Source: Calliphora vicina (taxonomy: Eukaryota > Arthropoda > Insecta > Diptera > Calliphoridae). From it: a stretch of DNA of 64,000 nt. The notes under the pieces are model-generated. The model was given only the letters and a program-made list of their open reading frames with translations. It did not search any database and was not told the DNA's origin. Below are positions 1-11,299 of this stretch, piece after piece. The stretch is taken from the NCBI RefSeq assembly GCF_958450345.1, contig NC_088782.1:107414358-107478357 (forward strand), written 5' to 3'. The position numbers were made by a program, and so were the translations under genes. The stretch's first letter is position 1; the number at the start of each line of letters is the position of its first letter.

Positions 1-1550
1 ATCATTTTTTTAATAAAATATTCATTGGTACATAAAACCCTATTTTTAAATTTTAGCATTTTTCATTTATTTAAACACATTTCTCAAAAACTGTCATATC
101 AATAAGTAGTTGAATTTTCATAAGAAAAAGATACAAAATCTATGGCCTATATTAGTTTACCCCTGTCAATCATTTATTTAAGCATACTTAAAATTCTATA
201 GCCTACCTTAAGGCTATCATCTCTCAACAAAATTTAAAAACTTCTCAATAAGTTTAATAACAAATTAAATTTAGTTAATTTAACCATATTCTTTATTTTT
301 TATGCTGTGTTGTGCTATTTATGTTTAGAAAAGTAACAGCAAAACAAAATAAATAAAAATAAATCAATCAATTTAATTTTAAGCAAATCCAACAATCTCT
401 AAAAATACTTCCACTTCAGAAAACCAATTTAACACACCAACAACATTTTGGGGGAGTAGAATCGGAGTTGGAGAAAAAAATCACAACAATTTGTCGCCTG
501 ACTACAAAAATATGTTTAAATTTTTGTCTCCTTGTCTTTGGCAAATCTGGCCAAACGTGCTCGTGCTGTGCAGCCAAGACATACAAGTCAAGCCACCATC
601 ACATACAGCATTTAAGCAAGGCAATAGCTATACTGGGCTAAATGAAGTCAAGCAAATAAAATCTAAGCAAGCAAATATTGAAATACACTTAACAAGGACT
701 AGCAGGCAGGACACTCACACACATACAGCCAAAGCAACACATTCATATACAAATTTAATACAACCAAACCTTGTATAGCTTTTAAAGGACCATACGCATA
801 TTAAGGATACATTTGCTGCCATTGCTTTCTCTCCCAAAAAAATTCTATAGAATAAAATATTCGTCTTGTACAAACACTTGAACATAACGAAATTCCTACA
901 CACAATGTTTAAAGTCTCAAGTGTCCAGTGAGCTACTCTGATATCCAGCATTATCTAGCTAGAGAGAGAGTGAGAGAAATGCAAAGTACTAAACAAAAAG
1001 AGGTCCTTTCATTCTATTTTGTTTTTTGGCCAAAGGCTGCAAATGTAAAGCACTGAAATATGTCAATGATGGGGCAAAGAGAAGAAGAAAAACAACACCA
1101 GTTAAGGACAGCCAAGCATGATTTAACACAATACGAATCATGTTCCAACAAAAAGGAGAAAATCGATTGATATCATATGCTTTAATTTTTATTTGAAAAT
1201 GAAGGTTCTTTTACTCTGGGCAACAGAGTGGCGATTATTTGGAGAGACAAAAGATGAAACACGAAGTTGGAGATTTTTTCTATTAGATCAAACTATTTGT
1301 TCCAGGAAAGAATTGTAACAGTGTCGTTTTTATATAAAACTTAAATAATGAAGGTATTCGAACATAACCATTCCACCAGTCTGTATCTCTGATCGTTGGT
1401 TTGTTAATGTGGTAGTTCACTCCGCGAAAATTGACAGCTAATGCCGGTCATTCTCTTCTTCTTCTTTATTTTCAAATTCGATTTTCGAATGTTAGCGAAC
1501 ATACAATTACAAAATTTACATTTAAAAAATTTAATGGTTATTCTATATTA
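1..1550. other. AT-rich stretch with no supported gene
   Basis: Low-complexity AT-rich DNA with scattered A and T runs and a short GA-rich tract near 961-980. Open frames here are short and begin at non-ATG codons; none shows a recognisable domain or consistent codon use. I see no terminal repeats or transposon motifs. Confidence 0.6.
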
Positions 1551-1554
1551 GATC

Positions 1555-3530
1555 CGATTTCATACACCGTTCACAATTTGAGCAAAGTCAGCTCTATTTC
1601 TCGCCGCATTTATGAGATTCTCCACATTCTGAGATCTGGTCCATTGTTGTATATTTTCAAGCCATGACATCTCCTTTCTGCCCATACTACGTTTTCTTTC
1701 CACTTTGGCTTGGAGAATTGTTTGAAGTACCATATATTTAGGGTTCCTCATAACATGTCCTAAATATGCAGTTTTTCGTTTTTTTTAAGTGAGATAAGAG
1801 TTCACGTTCTCGATTCATTCTCCTTAAAACTTCGTTATTCGATATATAAGATGTCCAGGATATTTTTAGTAGTCGTCGGTAAGTCCATATTTCAAATGCT
1901 TCCAGTCTCTTAATATCTGCAGCTTTTATAGTCCATACTTCCACAGCATACAGCAATACTGACCATATATAATTTTTTATAAATCTCGATTTTGTCTCCA
2001 TGTTTATATCATGATTGGTTAAAACTTTCCTGCAATTTCCTTCGATACGTCCCATTGATCATTAATTAGAACACCAAGATATTTAAAATTCTGCACTCTC
2101 TCGACGTATGAGTTTTGAATTTTAAGTATTGTATTGCTGTATTTATTTTTCTAACTAATAATCATATATTTTGTCTTATGAATATTAATTTTGAGCCCAT
2201 AATTTTCGCTGCATGAAGTGAGCCTTGTAACCAAGTTCTGAAGTCCAGACATACTGTCAGCCAATAAGGTAGTGTCATCGGCGTATCTGATGTTGTTGAG
2301 CCCTGTTTATTTTTATACCTTCTTGGATGTTATTAATAGATTCTTGGAAAATTCTCTCCAAGTATATGTTGAATAATAGTGGAGATAGAATGCAACCTTG
2401 TCTGACACCTCTAGATATAGCTATTTCATCTGTGACATCTCCATTAATATCACTTTGTGCAGTTTGATGTCAGTATAAGCTTCTAATACATCTGATCTCC
2501 TTATCACTTATTCCAAGGGACATGAGAATTTCCATCAGCTTATCATGTTGTACTATATTAAAAGCTTTCTCATAGTCAATAAAACATATAAAAACGTCCT
2601 TGTTAACATTTCGACAGTTCTCTACTAAAACCTGAATACAAAAAAGTGCCTCGCGTGTGCCTTCCCTTCCTTGAATCCGAATTGAATCTTCCCCATAGCA
2701 CATTCGGATTTTTCATAAATCCTGTTATGAATTATTTTAACAAATATTTTAAGTGCGTGACTCATTAAACTGATAAGTCGGTATTCATTACATTTCTTAG
2801 CGTGACTTTTCTTTGCAATTGTAATAAAGGTGGATTTAAGCCAATCTTGTGGATATTGGCCCGTGTCAAATATGTGGTTAAAAAGTTTCGTAAAAAGTTG
2901 GATGTTATTTTCATTTATGAGTTTAAGTATCTCGGAAGGGACTTCGTCTCGGCCGGTGGCCTTCTTATTTTTGTGGGATCTTATCGCACCCTCCACTTCA
3001 CTGTCCGTGATACAAGTTCCTGACATTTGTTGTGATGTTTGGTTGTCATAACACGATCTATTGTCATCGTTAAATAATTGTTGAATGTATTCTTCCCAAA
3101 CCATCTTCTTCTTTCTAATATAAAACACTGCCTCATTATCGTTGTTGTAGAGAACTGATGGATTTGTTTTGCGGTATACTCCAGAAGTTTCCTTCAATTT
3201 CTTGTGTAGATTGAAATCGTCATGTAGACTCCTTAGCCTCTCAATCTCCTGACATTGATCATTAAGGTGTTTATTCTTAGCAGCACGTGATGCAATTTGA
3301 ATTTCCCTATTAAGCTCCCAGTATAATTCGTAATTTGAATTTTTATATTTACGGCGTTCGTCCATAAGCTGTTGTATTTCTGTTGTCATCCAATCTTTAG
3401 TTTTTGGCTTTATATATCTTTCGAGAGTATTTTGAGCAATTGAGTTGAGCAAGTGGTATTTTTCATTCTCTAGAAGGTGAAAAATGGTTTCCTTTTTTCC
3501 TTGTCCTTGAAACTCCGACAGTCCTTAAAG
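1555..3530 (-). pseudogene. LINE reverse transcriptase relic, RTE/BovB-like
   Basis: Degenerate non-LTR retrotransposon polyprotein on the minus strand, 5' end near 3,530. Reading down the minus strand: a coiled, lysine-rich linker (about 3,450-3,050), a YRLISLM block corresponding to the usual YRPISL motif (about 2,740-2,800), the IDYEKAF motif (about 2,545-2,590), a VRQGCILSPLLFN block (about 2,365-2,415), the catalytic YADD (2,275-2,286), and a thumb/C-terminal part with KVLTNHDINMETKSRF (about 2,000) and LLYAVEVWTIKAADIKRLEA (about 1,920-1,980). The last 190 bases keep a basic PKY...ILQAK...RKEMSWL tail. Frame changes near 2,690, 2,290 and 1,745 break it. The order and the C-terminal 'W-T-x-K-x-A-D-x-x-R' block resemble the RTE/BovB clade; clade assignment is from memory and moderate. 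No endonuclease domain was seen upstream, so the copy is 5' truncated. Confidence 0.85.
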
Positions 3531-3540
3531 GAGAGTCCAA

Positions 3541-4780
3541 GGCGACTTGTGTATTTTCCTCACTAATACTGCCAGAAACCTTTAGATATCCCTTCTATTC
3601 CGGAATATAAGCAGCATTTTGCAGGCTCTCTGAGAGTCACGGTGACATATAACCAACGACTTAATAAGCAGTTATCCGTTTTGAATGCCTTATAGACTGC
3701 TTCGATTGTAAGAATGCCTTATAGACTGCTTCGATTGTAAGAATGGGGAGAGAACCTAGCTGTGCAGAATTCCTATGTTATCTTTTAGAGTTTTTAATCT
3801 TCAAATTCCAAGAACGGCCATTCACGCACAGTTCGTGTAGCTAGGCTTTGTAAACTGATAAAGAGAACGGCGTTTGACAAAATTTGTTTGCATTTCTTCA
3901 GCAAACATATTTTTGTTTTTATTTTTTCACCATTTTCCAACTTTGAAGAAGATTTTACATAGTATTTTATAAAGGAACCGTACTATTTATGCATTGATTT
4001 AAAAAATAAGTTTATTTATGCGTAAAACGCAATATTGCTTTTAAAAATCCATTGGAAATTGACAAAGTTATTAAAGATGGTACTAAAACAAAATTTTTGA
4101 AAAAATTTCAATTCTAGGCATTTTACTTAGAAATGTTTGCTTAACCGCTTTCTTTATAACTCGTTATCATGATATAATTTTGCCTTCTGCTGCACCTTAA
4201 GTTAGGTTATATGAAATATAGTGTTATCTTATTTCTAATTAAGGTTTTAGCTCATTAGTTTATGAAATTAATTTTGATAAATTAGAGGGTATTTGATATT
4301 TCAATAGCAGTTTACGGATTGTCTAATAATGTAAAAATTCTTTGTGGTAATTTTACCTATTTGGGAGGATCTACAACACAAAGCGATCTCCTTTATCAAG
4401 ACGTACTTTCCTTATTTTTAGTTGGAAACCGATTCACGATAATATAATATTGTAGGATCTGTAAGATAATCGTTTCATGCGGTCTTATTTTCCGGCATTA
4501 TGGACCAAGTATTGTATTGGAACTTTCAATAATATAGCTCCAGTGTCAAATATACTGCTTCTAATGTACCAGCTACAATTTCAAAGTCAAATTGTGGAAC
4601 TCAAAATTAACCCATTACATATGGCACTCGATTCTATGGATGCGCTTCAAGACTGTTGTGTAAGCTAATGATGTTTCCGCGTTAATATCTGCAACATATA
4701 CAAGCTTTGTTCATTTACAGTGCTCCAAAAACTAAGTGAGGGCTTCATATCTTCAAATTTAAATAAAACAAAGTGTTTGT
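3541..4780. other. No gene seen; contains a short tandem duplication
   Basis: AT-rich spacer between the LINE relic and the first mariner relic. Apart from the 29-base tandem repeat at 3,683-3,740 and short open frames near 4,477-4,668 without recognisable content, I see nothing in it. Confidence 0.5.
3683..3740. repeat. 29 bp tandem duplication (2 copies)
   Basis: Two adjacent identical 29-base units (3,683-3,711 and 3,712-3,740) beginning GAATGCCTTATAGACTGC; a third unit starts but diverges after GAATG. Identity suggests a recent replication slippage event. Confidence 0.9.
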
Positions 4781-5445
4781 GAGATATCACTGACATTTTT
4801 TATTCATTTTAAAGTCCTGTCTATGTTTTTCTGTGCTGCGCAACCGAAGTTACCTGCACATGAGATGAATATGCTCTGAAATCGCTCGTGCAGAAGTCCA
4901 ATGTAGCACAAACTGTGTAGAATGTAGCGCCGTCCTGTTCAAACCACATATTGTTTGTGTTCATATCATCCAACTGAGGCCAAAATTAGTTGGTAATCAT
5001 CTACGACCAATGTCGTTTTCAATAAAATATGGATCGATGACAAAGCTTACCAATAATCATCACCAAATAATGAGTTTTTCGCGATGTATTGGACACTCCT
5101 GGATCTCATGTAGATTGTTATCGTCGCATATTCAACAATTTTGTTTGTTGACGTACCCATTCATTCAGAAATAGCCCTCATCGCAAAATGGTTGTAGCGC
5201 GCGGAACTTTTCCCAAACAGAACATCCAATTTGATAAATCAATTTTATCATTTGCACGTGTTGTTGATGAATATATGCATCCATGATGATTTGAAAATAC
5301 AAACTGAATATATGACAGCCAATTTTGCAGATGTAGCTTTTCCAATATTGCCCCTGTAAACAGTCGAAGTTCGGAATTCCCTATTGGAAGACCCTTTAAG
5401 TGGACTACCTATAAATCTTATCAAAACACACATTATATTTTTTAC
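4780..5445 (-). pseudogene. mariner/Tc1-superfamily transposase relic (family M, copy 1)
   Basis: Minus-strand relic of a DDE transposase. The clearest part, near 4,925-5,030, reads FWPQLDDMNTNNMWFEQDGA, matching the conserved block just before and including the second catalytic Asp of a widespread insect mariner-type family whose proteins carry 'NFFxP...D.WFQQDGATCHTA'. Both flanks are shared with other copies in this window: an AAAACAAAGTGTTTGTGAG segment near 4,765-4,790 on the C-terminal side and a CTATTGGAAGACCCTTTA segment near 5,380-5,400 on the N-terminal side. Stops and frame changes are frequent, so it cannot make protein. Related copies: about 18,000-18,895, 31,576-32,165 and 57,215-57,835. 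Confidence 0.75.
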
Positions 5446-5449
5446 CAAA

Positions 5450-6485
5450 AGTCACAAGGCATTATTCAGCTACTAGACTTAAATGGGTTTATACTAACAT
5501 TATCCAAAAACACAAGGTATCTTTGAATCCTCCAAAAAGCGGGCTCTTGGTAACCCAAAGGACTAAATTGAAGTTTTATAAAAAGGATATGACCATTTAT
5601 TCATACCTAAGGTTAGAAATATTAAATAGCTCTTGGATATGATTGTTAATGTAATGTATGATCACAGATACTATTCGCATCAGGAAATTTAGAACTATTT
5701 TATACCATGATAGTCATTGTTCTACCGGAACTTTTTTATATCGATCACTAGTGAACTCTGGATGTTTATAAGACATTCAATCACATCTTGAAAAGCCGTA
5801 GATCGCTTTATGAAATGGCAAGACACTACTGGACTTCGCTTTAATAAGCAGAGAGAACTAGAACAACCTAGCCTAACTTAGAGTTTTTAGAGACCACTAT
5901 ATTTATAGTGTTAATTTCAGATACGTCGATGTTCTGGATCAAGGATATACAATTAAATCTGAATTATAATGACTTCCGTAGAGTTTTTCAAAACAAGGAT
6001 GGTATGGAGAGGATACAGTTATACATCGTATAAGTTATTGTGCAGTACTGCTAGATATTGGTCATTAATATATTGGCCATTAATAACAAATGCCTTGGAA
6101 GCGGGTATGGTAAATTGGTTGGGAATTACATTGCCTATGTGGGAACTTTAACAAGAAGCTACTGATGTTTCAATGACAATTCCGAGTGGATATGTTCGAC
6201 TTTGTTAATTGTCAAATTTGTCTTATTTGGGGATCAGAGAACCCATATGTCTTTGCCAAAAAAACAAATGCATCTGCACTATTTGGTGCGAATTGCAAAG
6301 GGATGCATCTCTGAACCATACTTATTCGAAAATGAGGCTGGCCATGCAGTAACTATCTTTTTTCAGTGATCAGAATTGTTCTTTTAGATCGTGAGATTTA
6401 ACACAATTTGATCTCTGCATTAACGAAATTCATCCAGATTTACTAATGTCATGAAACATAAAATGTTCATGAAAATTTCGACAAA
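5450..6485. other. No supported gene
   Basis: Moderately AT-rich DNA without a convincing frame. A short CCTAGCCTAACTTAG segment near 5,867-5,881 resembles the CCTAACCTAA tails seen after LINE 3' ends elsewhere in the window, so part of this may be decayed LINE 3' sequence; this is weak. Confidence 0.4.
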
Positions 6486-6489
6486 ATAG

Positions 6490-8640
6490 TGCGTATGAGC
6501 CAGCGAAGTCGTAGATAGATTCAGACCAATTAGTCTCAGCTCGTTTTTCTTGAAAACGATGGAGCTACATAAAGGACACCTATATTTTGTTGAATCCAAT
6601 ACACCGTTTCCAGTTTGCTTATCAACCTGGTAAATCTACGGTGACTGCAATTCATCATGTGGCGACGCTGCATGATGAATTACATTTACCATATGTGCCA
6701 AATACATGTGCTTTTATTGACATTCAGGGGCTATTGATCTAGAACTGCATATAAGGAAATGGATTTATGAAATGTTGTCATCGAGGGTTATCAAGTTGGA
6801 CATAGGAGTATCATCGAGAATCATACGAGCAACTAGGGGATGTCCACAAGGTGGCATATTATGAACTACTGGAAGGCTCTAATGAACTACTGGAAGAACT
6901 TAACAACTTAGAATTCCGTACATATGGTTACGCCGACGACTTAGTAATTTCTGTTAATAGGTGGGATGGCGTGACGATATCGGATACAGACTACTCTGTT
7001 TATAACCACCAAGTGGTGTTTGGAAAGTGGGCTGAGCATTAACCCAGCCAAGAAAATTCTTGTACCATTTAGCAAACGGAGTGTTATTTGACTCATAAAG
7101 CCTACATTGATTTCTAACAGGGATTTTCTAAAGAGGTAAAATATCTTGGGGTTACACTTGATATGCCTTCATTGGAATTCTCACTTATTCAACACTATCC
7201 AAAAAGCCGCCTGGCATGGTGCAATAAAGTGAAACAGATGACTGCGAGATCATTGATAAGGTCTATTCAGATTGACGTGGATATCCCGTCTAATGACGGG
7301 TGATCTGGTATGGGTACATGCACATTCTAGTGATCTTTTTGAATAATCCTAGTATTGCAGTATCAGACTATATGTCACCAACTTTGGTGTTACATACGAA
7401 GTTCTTATAACTGAAAGGGATGAGTGGATTAATCAGTTATGGTGGCAGGTTAATGTCGCTCAAGTGTGGTTTACATATGATTCCAAACAGGCTAATGGTG
7501 ACACTGGGGCTGGTATTTATGAGCCTAATTTTCAAAGGGGTATTCCAATGGTTATATTTCCATCAATTTTTCAGGCGGAAATTTACGCCATCCTCCTTTT
7601 TTTTTAAAAAAAAGAGAAGTAACACTCAGGCAATTAATTATGCCTATATATAAATGTGTTACTTTCTTTGGAAAGGGGATAGAGTGTAGAGGAAAAGGTG
7701 GTGAAAGGAGGAGAAAAGCTTTTAATTGACAACTCTGCAATTGCGCTTTATGTTTGTTATTAGTGCAGGTTGCAGCGCCTCTGGTGGTGAGATGGCGCCT
7801 TAGTCAACCCAACAACCTTTATTTTATTATTTTACTTCGGTAGCGTTTTAGTGTTATACCACCGAAGGAGGGCGCTGTGATAAATATTAGTTAATAGTAA
7901 ACTAATAATTATTATAAACTGATGTTGTTGATTGGCAGCGGCTGGGAATCTAACCCAGGCCACAAATGCCATGTCATACTCAATGATCAAACGCGCTAAC
8001 CAATTAAGCCACAGCACCCTCAAATGTATGTTTAAAAAACAGATTAAGGAATACTAGGATATTTGATATGTCGGATAGCCAGGTTGCTCTTAGAGCCTTA
8101 TCATCATATGAAGTGAGGTCTGGTGTTGTTATGGACTGCTGGTTATTCTTGAATGAACTCGGTTCGTACAATGAACTCACCTTGTGCTGGATACCATGAA
8201 GGTCACGCTTGTATTGAACGTACTGATTATCTGGCCAATAAGGGAGGCCCATGCACGTTCATAGGTCCTGAACTGTATTTTAGTATTCCACGTGGATATA
8301 CTATGAAACATACTTGTTCTGGGGTAGAATCGGAATTTTCCCGATTTAGGGTAATTTACCAGAAATTAGATAGTCCAAAAGGATCATTACTTTTTCTCGT
8401 AGATCTCTATTGTTGCTACCACTCGGAAAGGGCAACTTGAGAATAATTTATAGATTATTGACCGGACACAGTAGTTTAAGATATCACCAATTTATTTTAG
8501 TTAGCGTTGAGATTGAACAGTGCAGATTTTGTGAACTTCATGCTGAAACCTCTGAACATGTTCCATGTGACTGCCCAATGCTGGCAATGTGCACAACAAA
8601 TGGCTCGGAGGGTCCTCTATGGCCCCGGGAGATGTAATTG
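6490..8640 (+). pseudogene. LINE relic with RNase H and C-terminal zinc finger
   Basis: Plus-strand non-LTR retrotransposon relic, heavily frameshifted but with ordered motifs: RFRPISLSSFFLKTME-like block (about 6,516-6,560), AYQPGKSTVTAIHHV (about 6,615-6,660), AFIDIQGAID (about 6,710-6,745), RGCPQGGIL (about 6,835-6,865), YADD (6,929-6,940), KYLGVTLD (about 7,138-7,162), then an RNase H start FQAEIYAIL (7,569-7,595), RNase H core MSDSQVALRALSSY (about 8,065-8,110), and a terminal zinc knuckle CRFCELHAETSEHVPCDC (about 8,522-8,578). RT followed by RNase H and a CCHC-type finger is typical of the I/LOA/R1 side of the Jockey superfamily. The RNase H domain is split by a SINE insertion at about 7,596-8,022; the frame resumes as KNRLRNTRIFDMSDSQ. 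The 5' half (ORF1, endonuclease) is absent. Confidence 0.85.
7596..8022 (-). mobile_element. tRNA-derived SINE inserted in the LINE RNase H domain
   Basis: About 427 bases interrupt the RNase H reading frame. Read on the minus strand they open with a tRNA-like head: an A-box-like TGGCTTAATTGG (plus 8,000-8,011) and a B-box-like GGGTTAGATTCCC (plus 7,944-7,956), spaced as an internal RNA polymerase III promoter. The unit then runs AT-rich and ends in T and A runs near 7,600. A second copy of the same head lies at 30,562. A segment near 7,700-7,800 also recurs at about 31,508-31,572. The 3' boundary is uncertain and two insertions may be stacked here. Confidence 0.75.
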
Positions 8641-8796
8641 ATCTCTCATAAAATAGAATAGTTGGCTTCATACGTAGCCAAAATCTATTGGGAAGAAAAA
8701 TTTAAGGCTGCACAAAAGAACCTATGGGTCGGAGTGCGCAAAGTCTCGCTAATTATCTATATATATATAAAAGTGAATGTGTGTTTATATGTATGT

Positions 8797-8840
8797 ATAT
8801 TTATTGGTTTGAAGTCTATATTTATTGGTTTGAAGTCTAT
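8797..8840. repeat. 21 bp tandem duplication near the Helitron 5' end
   Basis: Two adjacent copies of a unit reading TATTTATTGGTTTGAAGTC, directly before the segment TATAGACGTCAAAACGG. Confidence 0.8.
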
Positions 8841-9460
8841 AGACGTCAAAACGGCTAACCAGATTTGCTTGAAATTTTGGATACTTTTTGTTTTGAATTT
8901 TCAAGTGGACGTGGTACCTCCCATACAAAGTTAATTTTAAATATCCTATATTTTGGAAACAATAAAAGCTACAGTCCTCAAATTTTGCATGAGCAATACC
9001 ACCGTTTTTATAAATATTTGAGGACAAAATGGGAGTAGAAGCCACAAAGGGCGTGGCACCTCCCATATGATGATAATTAAAATATCTATTATATGGGATA
9101 CAATAACAGATAGAGTCCATAAATTTTGCACGGTTATTCTATCATCAATATTAATAGTTAGGACAAGAATGGGCGGACTATCAATAGTGGGCGTGGCACA
9201 TCCCATACAAACTAAATACTAAAAATCATATCTATGTGTATAATTTTGATATGTAAAGCAATGAAACTTTGTATGAATTACATATTTAGGCCAAAAATGG
9301 GCAAACTAGCAAAAGTGGACGTGGCACCTTCCATATATATAATGACAAATTATATATAGGGAAAGCTATAGCAGCTATCAATATTAATCCCTGCGCGGAC
9401 TACCAACAATATTAAGTAAATGTTAAAATTTTTATACATTTGAAACCCTTATATATATAT

Positions 9461-10944
9461 CGAGCCCTTAGCGCCAAATTATCGTAAGCGACATTTTCTA
9501 ATTTTTTATTTATTTATTTTTTTTATTGCAAAAACTAAAATTTTATGGTCCGACTGATGTTTTAGCTTTCTCAGAATATCAAAATTGTTAATAACATCAA
9601 AAATATAGGGGGTAAGATTTTATGGTAAGTCAATGTTTATATTTTACAGTAAACGAATTTTATCGTAAGCGACACATAGTGGTATAGAAAAAAAGAGAGA
9701 AATAAATCTGTAACTTCTAAATCGTTACATTGATTTAAATGAAATTTCACATGCGCAAAGAAGAAGTGTTCTCGAGTTTAAGTTCTGAACGTGGACCTCA
9801 TTTGCCTACCAGGGCCGCGACCAAGGGTCCTTAAAGTAGGACACCTCGGGTATATTACATTTTTAAAATGATCCTATTTCTTCGTTTGTGTTCCGATTTC
9901 AAAAAAAATTACACACATAAAATCTTTTCATTGAGTGCTACAAAAGACCTAGTCGTAGCTATCAATTGTCTCTTATAGCTTAGGAGATAATCGCATTTGA
10001 AAGTTAAATTTTCAATATTTTTACCCAATCTACTCCAGTTTTTTGATAACAGCTTATCCAAATATTTTCCAGTTTTCCTTCATTGGACTAACAACGTATG
10101 TATGTGTCAAATAAGAAAAGAACTGTTTAAAAATAATGACTAAGTCCAAAGTTATAAGCATTTGAATTGAAAAAGAATTGAAAAGCCGATTTTTCGCTAA
10201 TTTTTTGGGAAAAAATTACTTTTTTTTTAAGTTATCGCAAAAAATTTCTAAGAGGATATATAAGGAATTTCTACTTTCTGAAAGCTAAGTTTTCATAAAA
10301 TATTTTAAATGAAAAAAAAAAAAAAAAGTTTTGTTACCGAGGGGACCAGGTCCATTCAAAAAACACTTTTTTTTTATGTAGAATTAAACTTTAGGGCAAA
10401 AATTCTCAAATCGCATATTCGATATCAAAATATAATAACCGATTTTAGATGGTCCAATATGCTTTTAATTATTTTGTAAAGGATTCCGATAACTCCGACC
10501 CAGGTATGGATATTATAGCCAAAAAACTAAAAATTTCCATTTTTGGGATTTTTCAACACTTTTTTGGGAATTGCGGGATTGCTGATAATAAATTTTAAAA
10601 TTTGTTTTTATTTTTCCATTTTAAATAGAAAATTTTACACAACTGTGAAATTTCATTAAAAACTATTCATAAATAAATATTTTATTTCAATTCGAAAAAT
10701 TTGTATATATGCAAAAATTCAATAAAAAACATTTTTTGTCATATTTTTCAATAAAGTATTCCATGAATTTTTAATTGTCAAAAGTTATAAATATTTTTGA
10801 AAAATAGACAAATAGCTTGAACGAAATTATATTATATCGCATCATAAAATTTTTAATTCTATGTATAAATTTCAAAATAATCGAAAAAACCTTCTCCTGT
10901 AAAATTTGTGTTTTGTCGCTTACGATAATTTGGCTAAGGGCTCG
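9461..10944. mobile_element. 1,484 bp inverted-repeat element nested in Helitron H1
   Basis: Opens CGAGCCCTTAGCGCC followed by AAATTATCGTAAGCGACA and closes with the inverse, TGTCGCTTACGATAATTTGG then CTAAGGGCTCG. The terminal inverted repeat is about 35-38 bases with a two-base indel. Both sides are flanked by ATATATAT, compatible with an 8 bp target duplication but low in complexity. A further direct copy of the inner TIR part (TATCGTAAGCGACAC) lies at about 9,661-9,675, immediately before family A copy A1. The matching empty site is the uninterrupted TATATATATA stretch at about 47,698-47,710 in Helitron H2. No coding sequence of its own is recognisable; the superfamily is unknown. Confidence 0.75.
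9675..10790 (+). mobile_element. long-TIR family A, copy A1 (3' truncated)
   Basis: Left end TAGTGGTATAG then AAAAAAAGAGAGAAATAAAT, matching the family terminus CACAGTGGTATGAG. It continues through the arm (ATCTGTAACTTCTAAA, AATGAAATTTCACATGCGC, GTAGGACACCTCGGGTAT) and the shared interior down to CATGAATTTTTAATTGTCAA near 10,762-10,782. The right arm seen in copies A2 and A3 is missing; the right boundary with its host element is approximate. Confidence 0.75.
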
Positions 10945-10983
10945 ATATATATAAAACTCAATGTGTGTTTGTATGATTGTTAG

Positions 10984-11235
10984 CGTATTTGTAATGGCAC
11001 TCGACTTACAATAAGACAATTAATGAACAATCTAATTGGAGCGACCTCTAATCGGATCGACCGAATTATAACTTCGGAAATGCCATTTGATTTTATTCGA
11101 TTGCAGTTTCCTATTTGCTTAGTATTTGCAATGATAATTGATAAAGCTCAAGGCCAGTATTTGCAAGTTTGCGGACTAAATCTAGAAAATCCATGTTTTT
11201 CACATGAACAGAAACTAATTTCAGATAAACTAACC
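10984..11235 (+). pseudogene. Helitron helicase C-terminal fragment
   Basis: Frame reads CNGTRLTIRQLMNNLIGA from about 10,990, then FPICLVFAMIIDKAQGQ and LNLENPCFSHEQ. These match the last motifs of the PIF1-like helicase of Rep-Hel Helitron proteins (typical form 'FPVRLAFAMTINKAQGQ...GL.LE.P.FSHGQLYVACSRV'). The domain stops before the final arginine-finger block. Rep nuclease and earlier helicase motifs are absent. The same fragment occurs inverted at about 47,455-47,660. Confidence 0.85.
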
Positions 11236-11299
11236 CCCATTTCTCCAATTATGATCAATAAAAAATATCATTCTAAAGAAAAACCTGTATTTCCTACTT

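Larger units (their letters stand above)
8756..11235 (+). mobile_element. Helitron relic (copy H1), split by a nested TIR element
   Basis: Begins A|TCTATATATATATAAAAG at 8,756, the TC start typical of Helitrons. Downstream come repeated boxes of the form GGGCGTGGCACCTCCCATA (about 8,910, 9,050, 9,190, 9,320), then a junction at 9,460 with the nested element 9,461-10,944; Helitron sequence resumes at 10,945 and carries the end of a helicase frame to about 11,235. The same order, inverted, occurs at 47,358-49,187, where the nested element is absent. The 3' CTAG end is not found, so this copy is 3' truncated. Confidence 0.8.

Noticed and set aside
491..778. 95-codon open frame near the window start
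   Set aside because: Starts at TTG, ends in a CACACA-derived His/Thr string, no domain or conservation clue.
7552..7740. Small open frames over the poly-T/poly-A tract
   Set aside because: They cover the junction between the LINE RNase H domain and the SINE tail and are not real genes.
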